Source: Symsagittifera roscoffensis
Taxonomy: Eukaryota; Xenacoelomorpha; Acoela; Convolutidae
Assembly (NCBI RefSeq): GCF_963678635.1
Contig: NC_087071.1
Span: 12,785,088-12,849,087 of the forward strand
Length of the DNA: 64,000 nt
Direction: 5' to 3'
Part shown: positions 43,082 to 55,000 of the stretch, piece by piece
Position numbering within the stretch: the stretch's first letter is position 1
How the letters are laid out: each line of letters begins with the position of its first letter
Translations under genes and position numbers: made by a program
The notes under the pieces: model-generated
What the model was told of the DNA's origin: nothing
Seen by the model: only the letters and a program-made list of their open reading frames with translations
Databases searched by the model: none

Positions 43082-46000
43082 ATGGGAGACGTCAACTCCA
43101 AAACCGACGGGAATGAATTGTGCGAGGATTCTCAGCAGTGTAAGTTGAAATATAGCGAATCAATGCATCTGTGAGATCTAGCGTTTTATATCAGGCAGCC
43201 TGCACTACCTCAAAAATATGTTCACATCTTTTGTTACCGGTAAAGACTGACGATTTAGGCTAGTTCGGATAGATTTTTTTGGTTCTCTACAAGTTTAACT
43301 TGTATACCTAAATCCTGTCATAACCTCAGCGTGCTGATTGGTGTAAGATGACTTATGCCTTTTCAAAATCGACTTTCAAAGATGACTTATGCATTTTCAG
43401 TGGATTTTTTTTGTAGTTTTTTTTAGAAATAGTCGGCACAGAAACCGGCTATCCTTGCTCCACTATGAATTTGCTTGTGTGGAAGTTTAAAATATCAATT
43501 TTTTTTTTATAAAGCTGAAAATAAATTCCAACGGTAAATTTCCGTTGTCTTTCTTTTGACTGCTTCTGTTTCTGGGCGAAGAGGCAATTGCATGCGTAAA
43601 TACGTTACTTTGCAAGGTCTTTATCGACTCAGATAGTACTGCTGGTCTTGTTCTTGCTGAATTATGTTCTTGCTATTTTTTTGCTCATTTATGTCGCAAG
43701 AGCAAGTTTCCTTTCACCAAACTGTTCGTAATTAAAGAACCAAAAGCTCAAGGTTTTTTTTTGACAGGAGGTAGTCCTAAACTTTGTTTTGCACCGGTTG
43801 TTTTCATCTCATATTTGTTTTGACGAGCAGATCAGTGTGCAGATCAGATAAACGTTTTTCTTCCATAATGAGACAGTTTTTAATTTAAGTCTCTGGAACT
43901 AAAAAACAGCGATTTAAGAAAGTTATCTATTCATTATCGAGAAAAGAATTATAATTGAAGTTAGTCAAATTGAACTCACCCGATGAATTTTGTGGTTAGT
44001 TTCATCCTAGTAAGTGTTTAATACGACAATTTCGAAATGTTATTTGATTGATAAGTAATGCATTGTTTGATTTGAATATTTCGCAGCCTGGCAATTATCA
44101 TGCAATTTTTAAAGTATTTGTTCGTTGATCTTCTCTAAGCTCAAAATATTTACTTTTTCATATTTTTCTTCGTCTTTTCCGCACGCATCATAGCTCAGAG
44201 TAGCATCTGTTCCCTCTGCGCATATGAATGCAGTGTGTTTGCAACTGTTCGTGAAAGGAATCTGGAGTGACGTGAGCTTAGTGGCACCCAAACGAGGATA
44301 TCGATACCATCCATTTGATTCAGTTTGATTGTTTTAAATACCGATTTAGCTTCTTATAGACTGTTTTAAGTCGACAGCAGGAACTTCGTTTTTACCTGTG
44401 GGTAGTTGTAGTAGATAGTTTCCTCTTCACAAGATTGCATCTCCCAGCGAGTCTGATGCAATGTTTAATCGAACTCTCTTGCTGAAGTATTCTACGATCA
44501 AGAACATGTTTTGATGAGAGAATAGAGTACAGAAAGCTCCACCATCTGTTTTTGAAGTGTCGAGAGTGCTTATGACTCTCCTATCTTCTGTATCTATCAC
44601 GCTCACCCTTTCTTGATTGCTGTTACAGGAAGTGATATACAGGAATCTACTTCCACTCATAGCCAGTCCTCTTGCATCTTCTATAACATCAGCAAAGTGA
44701 ACTAAAACGGTCTGAACTTATAGATAAAATTATATTGATGATTCTCTCACTAGGGTTGCTGGCATTTTTTTTCATTCTGCGCTGGCGTGTGAACTGATCG
44801 CTATACGGATTTTTATGGTAAATATTTTTTGATTTTCTGGTGTAAAATGATGATGGTAAATATATTTATTTTATTTACTTAATGAATTTCTTCTTTCCTG
44901 GCGTATCGGCGAATTCATAAATGTAATTGTAAGCTTTGCTCTATCTTAGAAATCTTTCGCTTTTGTTCCTGTAAGTGTATACATTGTTCTTGTAAATGTT
45001 TCTTGTTTCTTACGGTACGCTAGCTTAAAAATTTTTCATGTTTGTACTCTAAGCAAATAGTTGATGTTCATTTCATTCAAGGTTTTGGTTGTGTCTGTCT
45101 GGGCATTTGAAATGATGTTTTTAATTTCACAAGTTAACAAATGAAGTTCCAATTCTGTAGCTCTGATTCAATTTAATTGGTATTTAAAAACGATATTTTA
45201 TCACTAAACTATTTGAATAAATGGCCTCGCGCTTTCGCATCATCCGAGAGTTTTATTAATAATTTTTAGGTCTGTATTTTTATTTGATCTTGATTTGCTG
45301 ACGCTGAAGTCTTCTGTATTACCTGAACTTAATAAAGTTATTTGCCAGTTTATTGAATTGATTTCGATCGTAAAAATCTGAATCCCTTTGTGGGTAGGAT
45401 CAAACAGTTGTTGAGTTATTCGACAATACTGTGCGCCTTTGGACATCTCAATTTTAGCTGCCGTTCCTTTCCGAATATCTTTGTTTCCAGATTCATGGAT
45501 TTCGGGAAGCTCCTTAACCTGAACTAATTGTCCGAGGGTCATCCGATGTTTCGTTTTTACTAAAAGTAAGGTTAGAAGACTCGATATATGTTGCTGTTTC
45601 TTTGCACGATCTGGCTATTTCCTTACACGATCTCGCTAAATTTCTCGATAACTCCCTCAAATCGTCTTTTTTGCAGAAACTTGCGCTTCATTGAGATTCT
45701 GAGTTTTTTGCAGCATTAATTTGGTAGATTCCAATACGTCCATCACATCTGTGACCGACATAATGTTCTCTTGCATTATCAACGATTCACCGACTAATTT
45801 TTGATGCTCGTTTTGACATTGTGTAATAATGTCGCATTTGGTTTTTGTATCTTGAGCAGTTTGTTGATTTCACTTTGCAAAGGAATTACTAAGTGGTCAT
45901 TGTGATTTAAGCTCCAGCCGTCTTTGCAAATTGCAGTCGAGCAAGTAGCGTTCTTGCTGAACAATCTGATTTTTTCTCGGGCACTTTGCAGATTTTATGT

Positions 46001-49000
46001 TGATATTTGTGCCTTGAGATCCATGTTTCTCGCCACGATGACTGAAAACGAAAACTTTTTGATAATAGGACATAAGCTTACGCACGAAAAGTTCATGAAC
46101 ACACGACCCATCACGACTGATCGAAACCCTAACCATTTCCTTTTCGGAAGAATGTTCCTCAGCATGCCTCCAAGAATCAACTCAGCCATCAACGTTGAAG
46201 CAATGGAAATTTGCACAGCAGCTATCACACCATGTTTTGAAAGGCCTACTGAAAAAGTTCATCCCAACTCTGCTTCCCCGACAGCAATAGATCTCAAAGA
46301 CTCGAGGACAAGCCGTGTGGGCTTTTGAAGACCTTTTTCCTCGTGAATTATAGCTACTAGGGCGCATAGAAATCCCGATCCCATCAGTCGATCAGAAAAT
46401 ACGTGGAAGTGTTGAAGTTCCAGCAATACGCCTCGCTCCTGACTTCTACAGTCATTAATCCGCATCTAAGATAAGCGATGAAACTGGATCATCCCTTCCG
46501 ACGCCGACATACTGAAAATTACATACAAAAGAGCCTGCCAGCTTTGCCTTTCCATACGAATTTGGACATACTCCAACGACGATACCCCGATGCTAGAAAT
46601 ACATTTTGTAAAACAGCGACACCTGATACCCAACTGCAGATTTTTTGCCGTGAGCATACTCTTAGTATGCTTACTACAACTTTTGTTTATGCTCTCATCT
46701 TCTCTACTTGTAATTCGGATCGCAACCGGACTCAACCTGCAATTACTTGGATAACCACAACGACTAGTCGATCTTCTTCGTCAATGAACAGCTTACAACA
46801 ATGACCAGCGAATCTGCTTGATTCAGCAGATGTGAACTCCACTTCGGACTATGATCAACTGCACCAACCGACCAGCTCCGTCAATCAGTAGACTTCAACA
46901 TGCAATTACGTAGCCGAATATTTGAACAGTGGCCTCAGCACACCAGATCTTGACATCCTAAGAACCTCATCTTGACAGCCGACGACTTCAACTTAGATAG
47001 CCAGCTCGACAAACTAACACTTCCACCTCGACAAACTAACACTTCCACCTCGACATAGTTTATTATTAAGAGAAGGGACACCCCACACCAATGCCTCCCG
47101 ATTTTTCATTTTTTTTGCGATTGCAAAATAAGGCTGACTGTACAGCGCACTTTTTTATAGTTATTATTAAAACTCAAGCACAAGTGAGAAAAGTGCAGAT
47201 ACAAGTTAGAACCTAGGAAATGATCCAAAGTTGATAAAAATTAGCTGAAAAGCGTTAAAAAGAAATTCCAGGACAAGGAGTTGATTTTTCAAGGATGAAA
47301 CTTTTTTAATTGGGCATAATTTATTTATTGCGAGTTGTAAAAAAATTCTTTAAATGCCAAAAGCTTAAGGTGTCTTAATTTTTACTTTGTAATATGTTCT
47401 TTTTTTGGCTATGTAGTATGATATGACTGAGCTATTTTGTTTTTTTTTTGCAGGAAAAAGGTGATGAGGCGCAATGACTTTGACTTTGATTTAAAGACAA
47501 TCACAAACTAAAGACAATGTTAAATTTGGACCGTTTTGGATTATCTAATGTCTTGTTAACATCTTAATATTTCGAATTTTTTTTTTTGTAATTTTTCTGT
47601 TCGCTTTTCATCTTGTTGTCCGCGTATGAAGCTTTGCTTTGTTATAAAGCTTAGGCTGTAAATGAGTCTCCAATACTCTTAGTTTGTTAAGACATGGTAT
47701 TTTTGGTAATTAATGTTTGATTTTGGTGTTTTCAAGTGACTTGAGCTTGTATATTTCGACATATTAAGGCAAGTGTATTGCAGCCTGGTACTTTTCCCCG
47801 TTAAGAACTTTGTCCACATATTTCAGCCCGTACTCTTGCCTCCTGGTATTTTCGATTTTTTTCAAGTTTCATCTACTTCGCTTACTTCAATGCTATTTGT
47901 AGTTTACCACGCTAGCTAAATTTTCGAAGATTTTTTGATCCATTTTACCGTTTTCGGTTAAAATTCTGAGCTTTGATGCTCGACGTTAACAGTGTATTTT
48001 CAAATACAGTATTATTATACTAATTGCTCATTTATTATAAGAAAATGATATGCGTTTTTAGTTACTTAATCTGAATTCTTTCTCGTTTGATTTCGAAGTT
48101 TCTAAATTTTGAAATGCAAATTTGTCTTTATTTTTGTCTTATCTGCCGTTTTTTCTTCAATTTCATTGAACTTCATTGACACTCAGTTCTAAGATTATAG
48201 TTACACTAGTATAAACACTTCTGTCTTAGTTGTTCTGAGAATATCAATTTAAGTCTAGTTATCAGTGTTCAAAACCAGTTTATTATAGCCAAAAACAAAC
48301 AAAAATCAGTCTCACTTTTATTTTGTTCGTATATATATTTATTCATTTTTGTGAGTGTTATTCATGGAAAACTTCATAAAATGTGACAGCTCTATCGAAT
48401 GTCAGCTTTTTTAATATTGGTCTTGATTTGAAGATTTGATCGACTTTCTATTTTAATTTCCATCTGGTTTCCTCAAAAGTGTTGTTTTTTGATTTTTTTT
48501 TTCATTATCAGTTACAGTTGAAGCGACTGGTTCTGCACATTCACCTCTGAGAACAAGAAGAGGTGTCTATATAAATAATGATGATGATGATGATGATGAT
48601 GATTCAGCTCAAATTTAACGTCCAAGCTAGTCGCTTGGGACAACTTTCTCATTGCTACTAGTAATTGAGAATTTTTTGTGGTTTCTATAGATTTTGTACC
48701 AGGCTTTAGTTTTTGATTACCTTCAATTTTTTTCTGTGCCGGATGTATATCAAGCTCACTTTTGCCTCTGTAATTACCCTCTTGATTAGCCAGTATTGTT
48801 TTTAGTTTTTTATTTAGGGTTATTAGCACACGAAGAGATCTTTTTATTTGGTCATAATATTGGAAACATGCTTCGTAGAAAGTAACGGAATATTTGTGCT
48901 CAGGATGGTTTTTCTCCTGGCCAATTTTGCCTTTTTATCTAGCTATTTTTGACGATTCTGTACCATCCGAAAGTTGCTGATACCCTGAGCTCAAATCTAA

Positions 49001-52000
49001 AAATTATATTCATTTTTTGTAAAGTTATGTATCTTTTTTGTGATCATTTTTTGTAAAGTTCTGGGGATTGGAACGTTGCTGATTTGGCCCATTTGGGATA
49101 ATTAACGTGCGATATATTTCGTGCTATTAAAGCGTGAGCTGCTACTTGGGTCGTTCCAAATTGAACTAGCCAAGCCTTTGCTCTTAATAATGCTTAAATG
49201 TACTCAAAATGTGTCACTTTGTGCTTGCATAGCATGAGGTGGTTTGGATAAAATGAAGAAAAAAATGGAAAAAATCAAAATTTTTGATTTTTTTTCCAAT
49301 TATTTTATCAATTTTGACAAAAAAATGGCAGTGTTTAAACAGCAGTTGGAACATTCAGAGCTTCGCTCTGATACGAGGAGTCTTTTTGATGTTTCCTAAA
49401 AAAAATTTGTTTTAGTTTCGGACGAGGAGTTGGCCATGTACAGACAGATGTATCTGAAGTGCTGTGACAAGATGAGTTCAAAAATGAAGAGGAATGTGTT
49501 TTACGAGAAAGTACTCGGGGATCTGTTTCCACCGGCTGTAGCAGAGGTCAGTAGAGGTATTTTAATAGCAGCCGTGGTCAGTTAGGTAAGACGCGCGTCT
49601 CTTAACACGAGAGTAATGCGTTCGAATCCCATTTCGGTTGGAGAGTTCCTACTGTCATCCGCCTCCTCGAGGTGGAAACAGATACAGCAAAATGAATGAA
49701 CACCCTGCAATGCGTAGGACCGGAGGCTACTAAATTGTGCTGTACAGTTTTTCTTGTGGCTCATTTAGAACTAAACGCGAAGAATAGGGTATTATACTGG
49801 AACTATTGAATTTTAGATTAATTCAAAGTACCACCCACTGTTCAATTTTTCATGCGCAGTTGTCATAATTCATTATTGGTTTTATTTTTCCTCACTGCAA
49901 AACTTTGAAAACAAGTTTGGGAGAAATTGCATATTTCGTATATTTGAACTTTCGTGACTCATTGTGAAGGTTCAAAAATTCGGAATAATTTGTTTATCTG
50001 TAAATAGTGAGTATTATAATAAGCTGCTGTAAGAAAAATGCGAATTGTATTATTAAATTAGTTAAAATATTAGTGTGCAAGTAGTAGCGTACACAGTGCG
50101 CTAGCTCCACCCTAAATTGTTGTGGCCAAATTTTTCAAATGTTCTGGAGTTAGTACAATTTACCAGAATTCTAAAATTTTTCTAATTTCAAGCATTTTAA
50201 GACAACATTTTTGGCAAACTAGCAATTAAGTGTCGTTTTCAAGAAGGAAAAAAAACAATTTGTTTGTTTCAGTTTCTCTTTTACGCCTTCAGTGGAGGCA
50301 GTTCGGATGGAGTGTCACTTGATAATCTTCTGAGGGGGCTGCACAACTTCAGCCGAGTAACTTCCCCGACATGGCATTGTGACAGAGTCAAATGTGAGTT
50401 GAAATTTTGTTCAAATAGCAAAATTTGGTTCTTTCCCTTTATAGCCTCACGAAATACTGATGTCATACGTACAAGTATGAGAGTTAGAACCCGAACATAA
50501 AAAGGTCTCTTAGACACTTTCAAATTGACTCAACTTCTGGGAAACAATAGGTTCATTTGTTTGTTAACTTGCATTTTTATATTTCGAAAATATTGATGGA
50601 ATAGAGCTTCATAATTTTTTCGTGCTTTTTTATAGGTTCTTAATTGGTATGATTCACATGTACCGTGTCCTACTGTGGTGGAGCAATATTTTTTGTTTTA
50701 GCCTTGGGGCTGTAATGGAAAAAAGTCCAAAAATTTTGATGCTGCATTGTTCGAAACAATACTTTGAAGGAAAATTTAAGCTCAATACCTTAATTTTGTA
50801 AAATGAAATTTTATATGTTGAAATTTTTTTCAATTTTGATATTGATGAAGAGAGTGAAACTTTCTTGTAACTAGCGTTAACTTTTTGTGTTGCGTTGTTT
50901 CAGTGCTGTTCCAGGTTCTGTCTAGCAATGGCAATATACACTCGACGTTGAACAAGACGAAGAGTGTGAATCTGTTCCGAACTGTAGAAGACCAAGTCAG
51001 GTTCGATGGCGTGAAAGAGTTCATCGACAAGGTGAGTTAGAGAGGAATAGTCACAAAAAAATCAGAATTGAAAATCGATGACATATATAAAACGGAGGAT
51101 GAGAATCGAAACGTAGTTGCATAAGAAAGGCAATTTAATTCATACTTTTGATATGAGTACTTGTATCAAATCTGCTAGTAGTCTGGTTTTTCTCTCTAAT
51201 TTGCTCTTTTTGAGCTGGCTTTTGTCTTATTTCTTTTCTCTAGTGCCGGTATAATTTAATGGCAGACGTTTTCAGCATGCTTGCAGTCAGGGGGAGGATG
51301 TACGGTTTTCTCGAAGGGAGTGAAATTTTCTGTCGTCATTTTTTTGATCGAACAAATTGATTTTCCGAGCTCTTCCAAAGCACTATAAAGACCCTATTTT
51401 GACCAAATTTTCTGGGCCGTCGGCAATTTTTTGGGGTAAAAGTCGCCTTTATTTTGAAAGTTTTGACCAAAAAATCGCATTTTTCGGCGCGCATTATTTC
51501 CTCAAAATTAGTATTTACGGGCCCCAAAGGCGTTTGTGAACAAATTTCAGAGTTGGTTAGCCAAAAATGGATGTCTTAAAAAGTACCAAAGGGGGACCTT
51601 TTTTTAAGTCAGGGGTTAAAATCCCTGAGGGGTGCCATCCCCTCTAAGTCAGCTAGTGCTTGCAGTCAAAGTATACGTAATGTTTACACGTGCGTAGCGT
51701 AGTGTTATAGTACAATGAAAGCTTTTCCAATCTATGTCGCAAATATAAGTGCCATTTTTGTGGCACTTGACAATGTGAAAGTGCTATTTTTGGGGCACTT
51801 AAAGCAGTAGGCATCATTAACAGTACAAATACCATTGACATATGAGTAGTAATAGCTTAACACAGGTGATGTTTTTTGTAATTCATCAAAAGAACTGACA
51901 AAAGTTATTTGATTCATGTAACATTATAGTTACGCTTGCGATAAGCAAGAGTTATCAAACCGGAATACATACTTTAAAACCGGAACTAGTTCAACAGAAT

Positions 52001-55000
52001 CACTTGAATAGTTTTACTTTTGGTCCGTATGAAATCAAAAGTGAGACGTTAATTCGCACATGTTGCGAGCAGTAAACGCACCCTCTAATAAAGACAAAGG
52101 TCAATGGTTCGAATCGGGCCAGGACCCGTTTTTTGAAAGCAGAAAATTGTCAGCGCGTCAGAAAATTCTTTGTCGAACTTTGTTTGTCTGCTTTTTTGTC
52201 AGCTTAGTTACTGGAGCAACAAATTGGCTTTAATTTTGGGTATATTTTTACTCGAATTATAAAAAATGTCGATTTACTCCGGTTGTGGGTAAGTCATTGA
52301 GCTCCAAGAAGTTTGGTCTTTTTTTGGTTTTTTTTTTTACAAATTTTTGCATGCTGTTCATTAAAATATTGAAAATTGTTTTCTTTAGAAATTCAGAGTG
52401 TGTTCTGTGCATTTAGTGCAGTGGCAATACCCATGCTTAAGATGACAATTATCGGAAGTTCGATTTTCAACATAGTTCTCAGTTTTTGCAAGATAGCAGC
52501 CTCAAAAGAAAATATTTTAAGCGACTCCAATGCAAGCTCAACCTTTTAATCATAATGAGCTTGAAACTTATATAATTAAATCGGGCTTCCTAATGTCTTT
52601 CCAACAGATCAGTTTTTTCGAGTTTCAAGTTGGGTTACAACTTCAGTATGACTTCAAAATTCTAAATATTTTCGGCTTAACTGGCGCTTACCCAATGTGT
52701 GTCAGCTTGGTTATCGCTTAGTGCTCTTCTCAAATCGTCAATTCACGACTCGTTATTTTCGGTTATTTTTTCAATGTTTTTTTGTTCGTTTTAAATTTTC
52801 TGACGGAATAGCTCATGGCACTAGTCTTTATCTTCCCTATCACTTATCGATTCTTTTTGTTGATTGTTTCTTGCTATTAATTCACGACCTCGTCAAAAAC
52901 CTCGAGCTTTGGGGTGGATGTTAACGAACATGTTATTAACATCGAATGAAAAAACAAAACAAACGCTCGGTTAATGTGCTCTTTTTGTTTGAAGTGTCAA
53001 TGAACGCAGTGATGACACTTAAATAGGTCGTGAAGTTTTTTGCTTTTTTCAGGAAGTCTTAAAACTTGATTTTTGGTTTATTTCCAAGTTCAGTTCATTT
53101 TTTTGTTTAAAGCAAAGCAACCTCCGCACTCAAACAGCAAAAGTATGTAGGTAGCAAAAAGATAATCGAGTTTTAGTGTCGAAAATGGAATTCAATTTCC
53201 AGTTTTACCAGCGGAACAAAATTAAGTTACTTCTGGAACCCGTTTTGCCAAATCAAGCTAATTTTCATGAAAAAAAGTGTCAACCATGAATTGGTTCTGA
53301 AAATCAAAGGATTTTAAGGCCATGCGGGATTCACTATCTCGCCATGTTCAACCTTTTGCCATGTTTATGTTTAAGGAAAGAATTTTTGCACGTTTAAGCT
53401 ATATCGTATATTGCACTGGTTAAGATATTTTTTTTTCGATTTTTCATTTTAATTCAATATGTATCTAACCGAGTATAAAATTACCAACTCAATAATGGGA
53501 TGCTGCCAGGGCTGTTAATTATGATCGCCCAAATCATTTTTCTTAATGTGATACGAAGATTTTTGTGATTTTTAGAAAATTTTCAGAAAACTCAAAGTAA
53601 TTCACAAACTTTGAAATTCCCAACCCTGCAATGGGGTACTGTCAATGTACTTTCAAGGATTGCGATTCTTGCATCCAAATAAGACTGCTCAAATCCCTAA
53701 TTTTGAGATATGACAAGTTTTATGATATCTTTTTTAATTTTTCAGAAAACTTATTTTTTTAAAAAATGAGATTTAAAATTCTCAACTTTGTAGTTGGGTT
53801 CTGTGAGGGTATTCTCAGCAGTTCTAAGTTGAAATTTTTGCGTCCAAATGCGACTGCTCAAATGCTCTTAGTTTGCGAGATGTGACGTTAATTAAGTCAT
53901 TTTTTTTAAAAATAATGAAAGAACTTAGAACCTCAAACTTTGTGACATTTCTTATATCTAAATGTCACAAAGTTTGAGGTTCTCATCTCTATGGTGATGC
54001 TCTGTAAGGGTACTCCAAAGAGTTGCGAGTTTTGCTTTCAATTTGACTGCTCAAAATATTGCAGTTTTTGAGATATGACGTTTTTTGGGATTTTTTCAAA
54101 AAGTTTTCAGAAAACTTAATTTAAAATATTTTATCAAAATTTGAAGTTCCTAACCCTCTATTTGGGGGCTGTCATAGTACTCTCAGGGGTGGCGAGTCTT
54201 ATCTCCAAGTGTTTGTTCTCAAATCTTTGTAGTTTTTGAGAAATGATAATTATGTTATCCAAAAATTAAAAAAAAAAACTGCTCAATTGATTTAAGTTTC
54301 CGAGGTATGATAATTTTTATGTTATTTTAAAATTGTTCAAAGAACTTAGATGTAAAAAAAACTTCACAAAGTTTTATGGTTTTTCAAAATTTGATTAAAG
54401 AAAAACTTGAATATAAACTTTACAAAGTTTGAAATTACCAACCCTATAATTGGGAGCTGTCAGAGTACACACAAAGGATGCAGATCGTTTATCCAGTGTG
54501 GGATTTTTTATGAGTTGTGAAAAAAAAATAAAAAGCACCGGAGGTGCGTTACGCGCTAGTATTCATCAAAGTTATTGAGGCTTCATTTTTTGTTCTGACT
54601 ATTTTGTTAGTTTTTTTAAAAAAATTTTTTCTTTTTGTTTTTACGCAAATTCAGGTACCTCAAATAATCATTGGACTGGGTCGAGTTTTATATCAAATTA
54701 AAGAGTTTTCAGTCGTAATTCGACCGAAGTTTTAAAGTTTTGAAAGTTTTTTCTCATTGTCAAGAAAAACCGGTTTGATTTTTTTTAGTTTTGGTCTGAT
54801 TTCGAGCGAATAAGGTGAGCATGCAGGCTTACAATAGCCTAATTATGCTTATTTTGGAAATCAAAAATTCAAAAAATTTTCTGCAAACTTTGAAGTTTTT
54901 TTGTGACTTTAGTAACCATTTTTATTCGTTTTTTTGAGTCATTAACCGGCAAAAGCTGTTTTTTAATTGTCCTGTGTTACTATGACTGTCGAATATGTCT

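Noticed and set aside
49568-49645. Functional tRNA gene
   Set aside because: Mismatch in the T stem, imperfect acceptor stem, and a SINE body attached downstream; a derived SINE head is the simpler reading.
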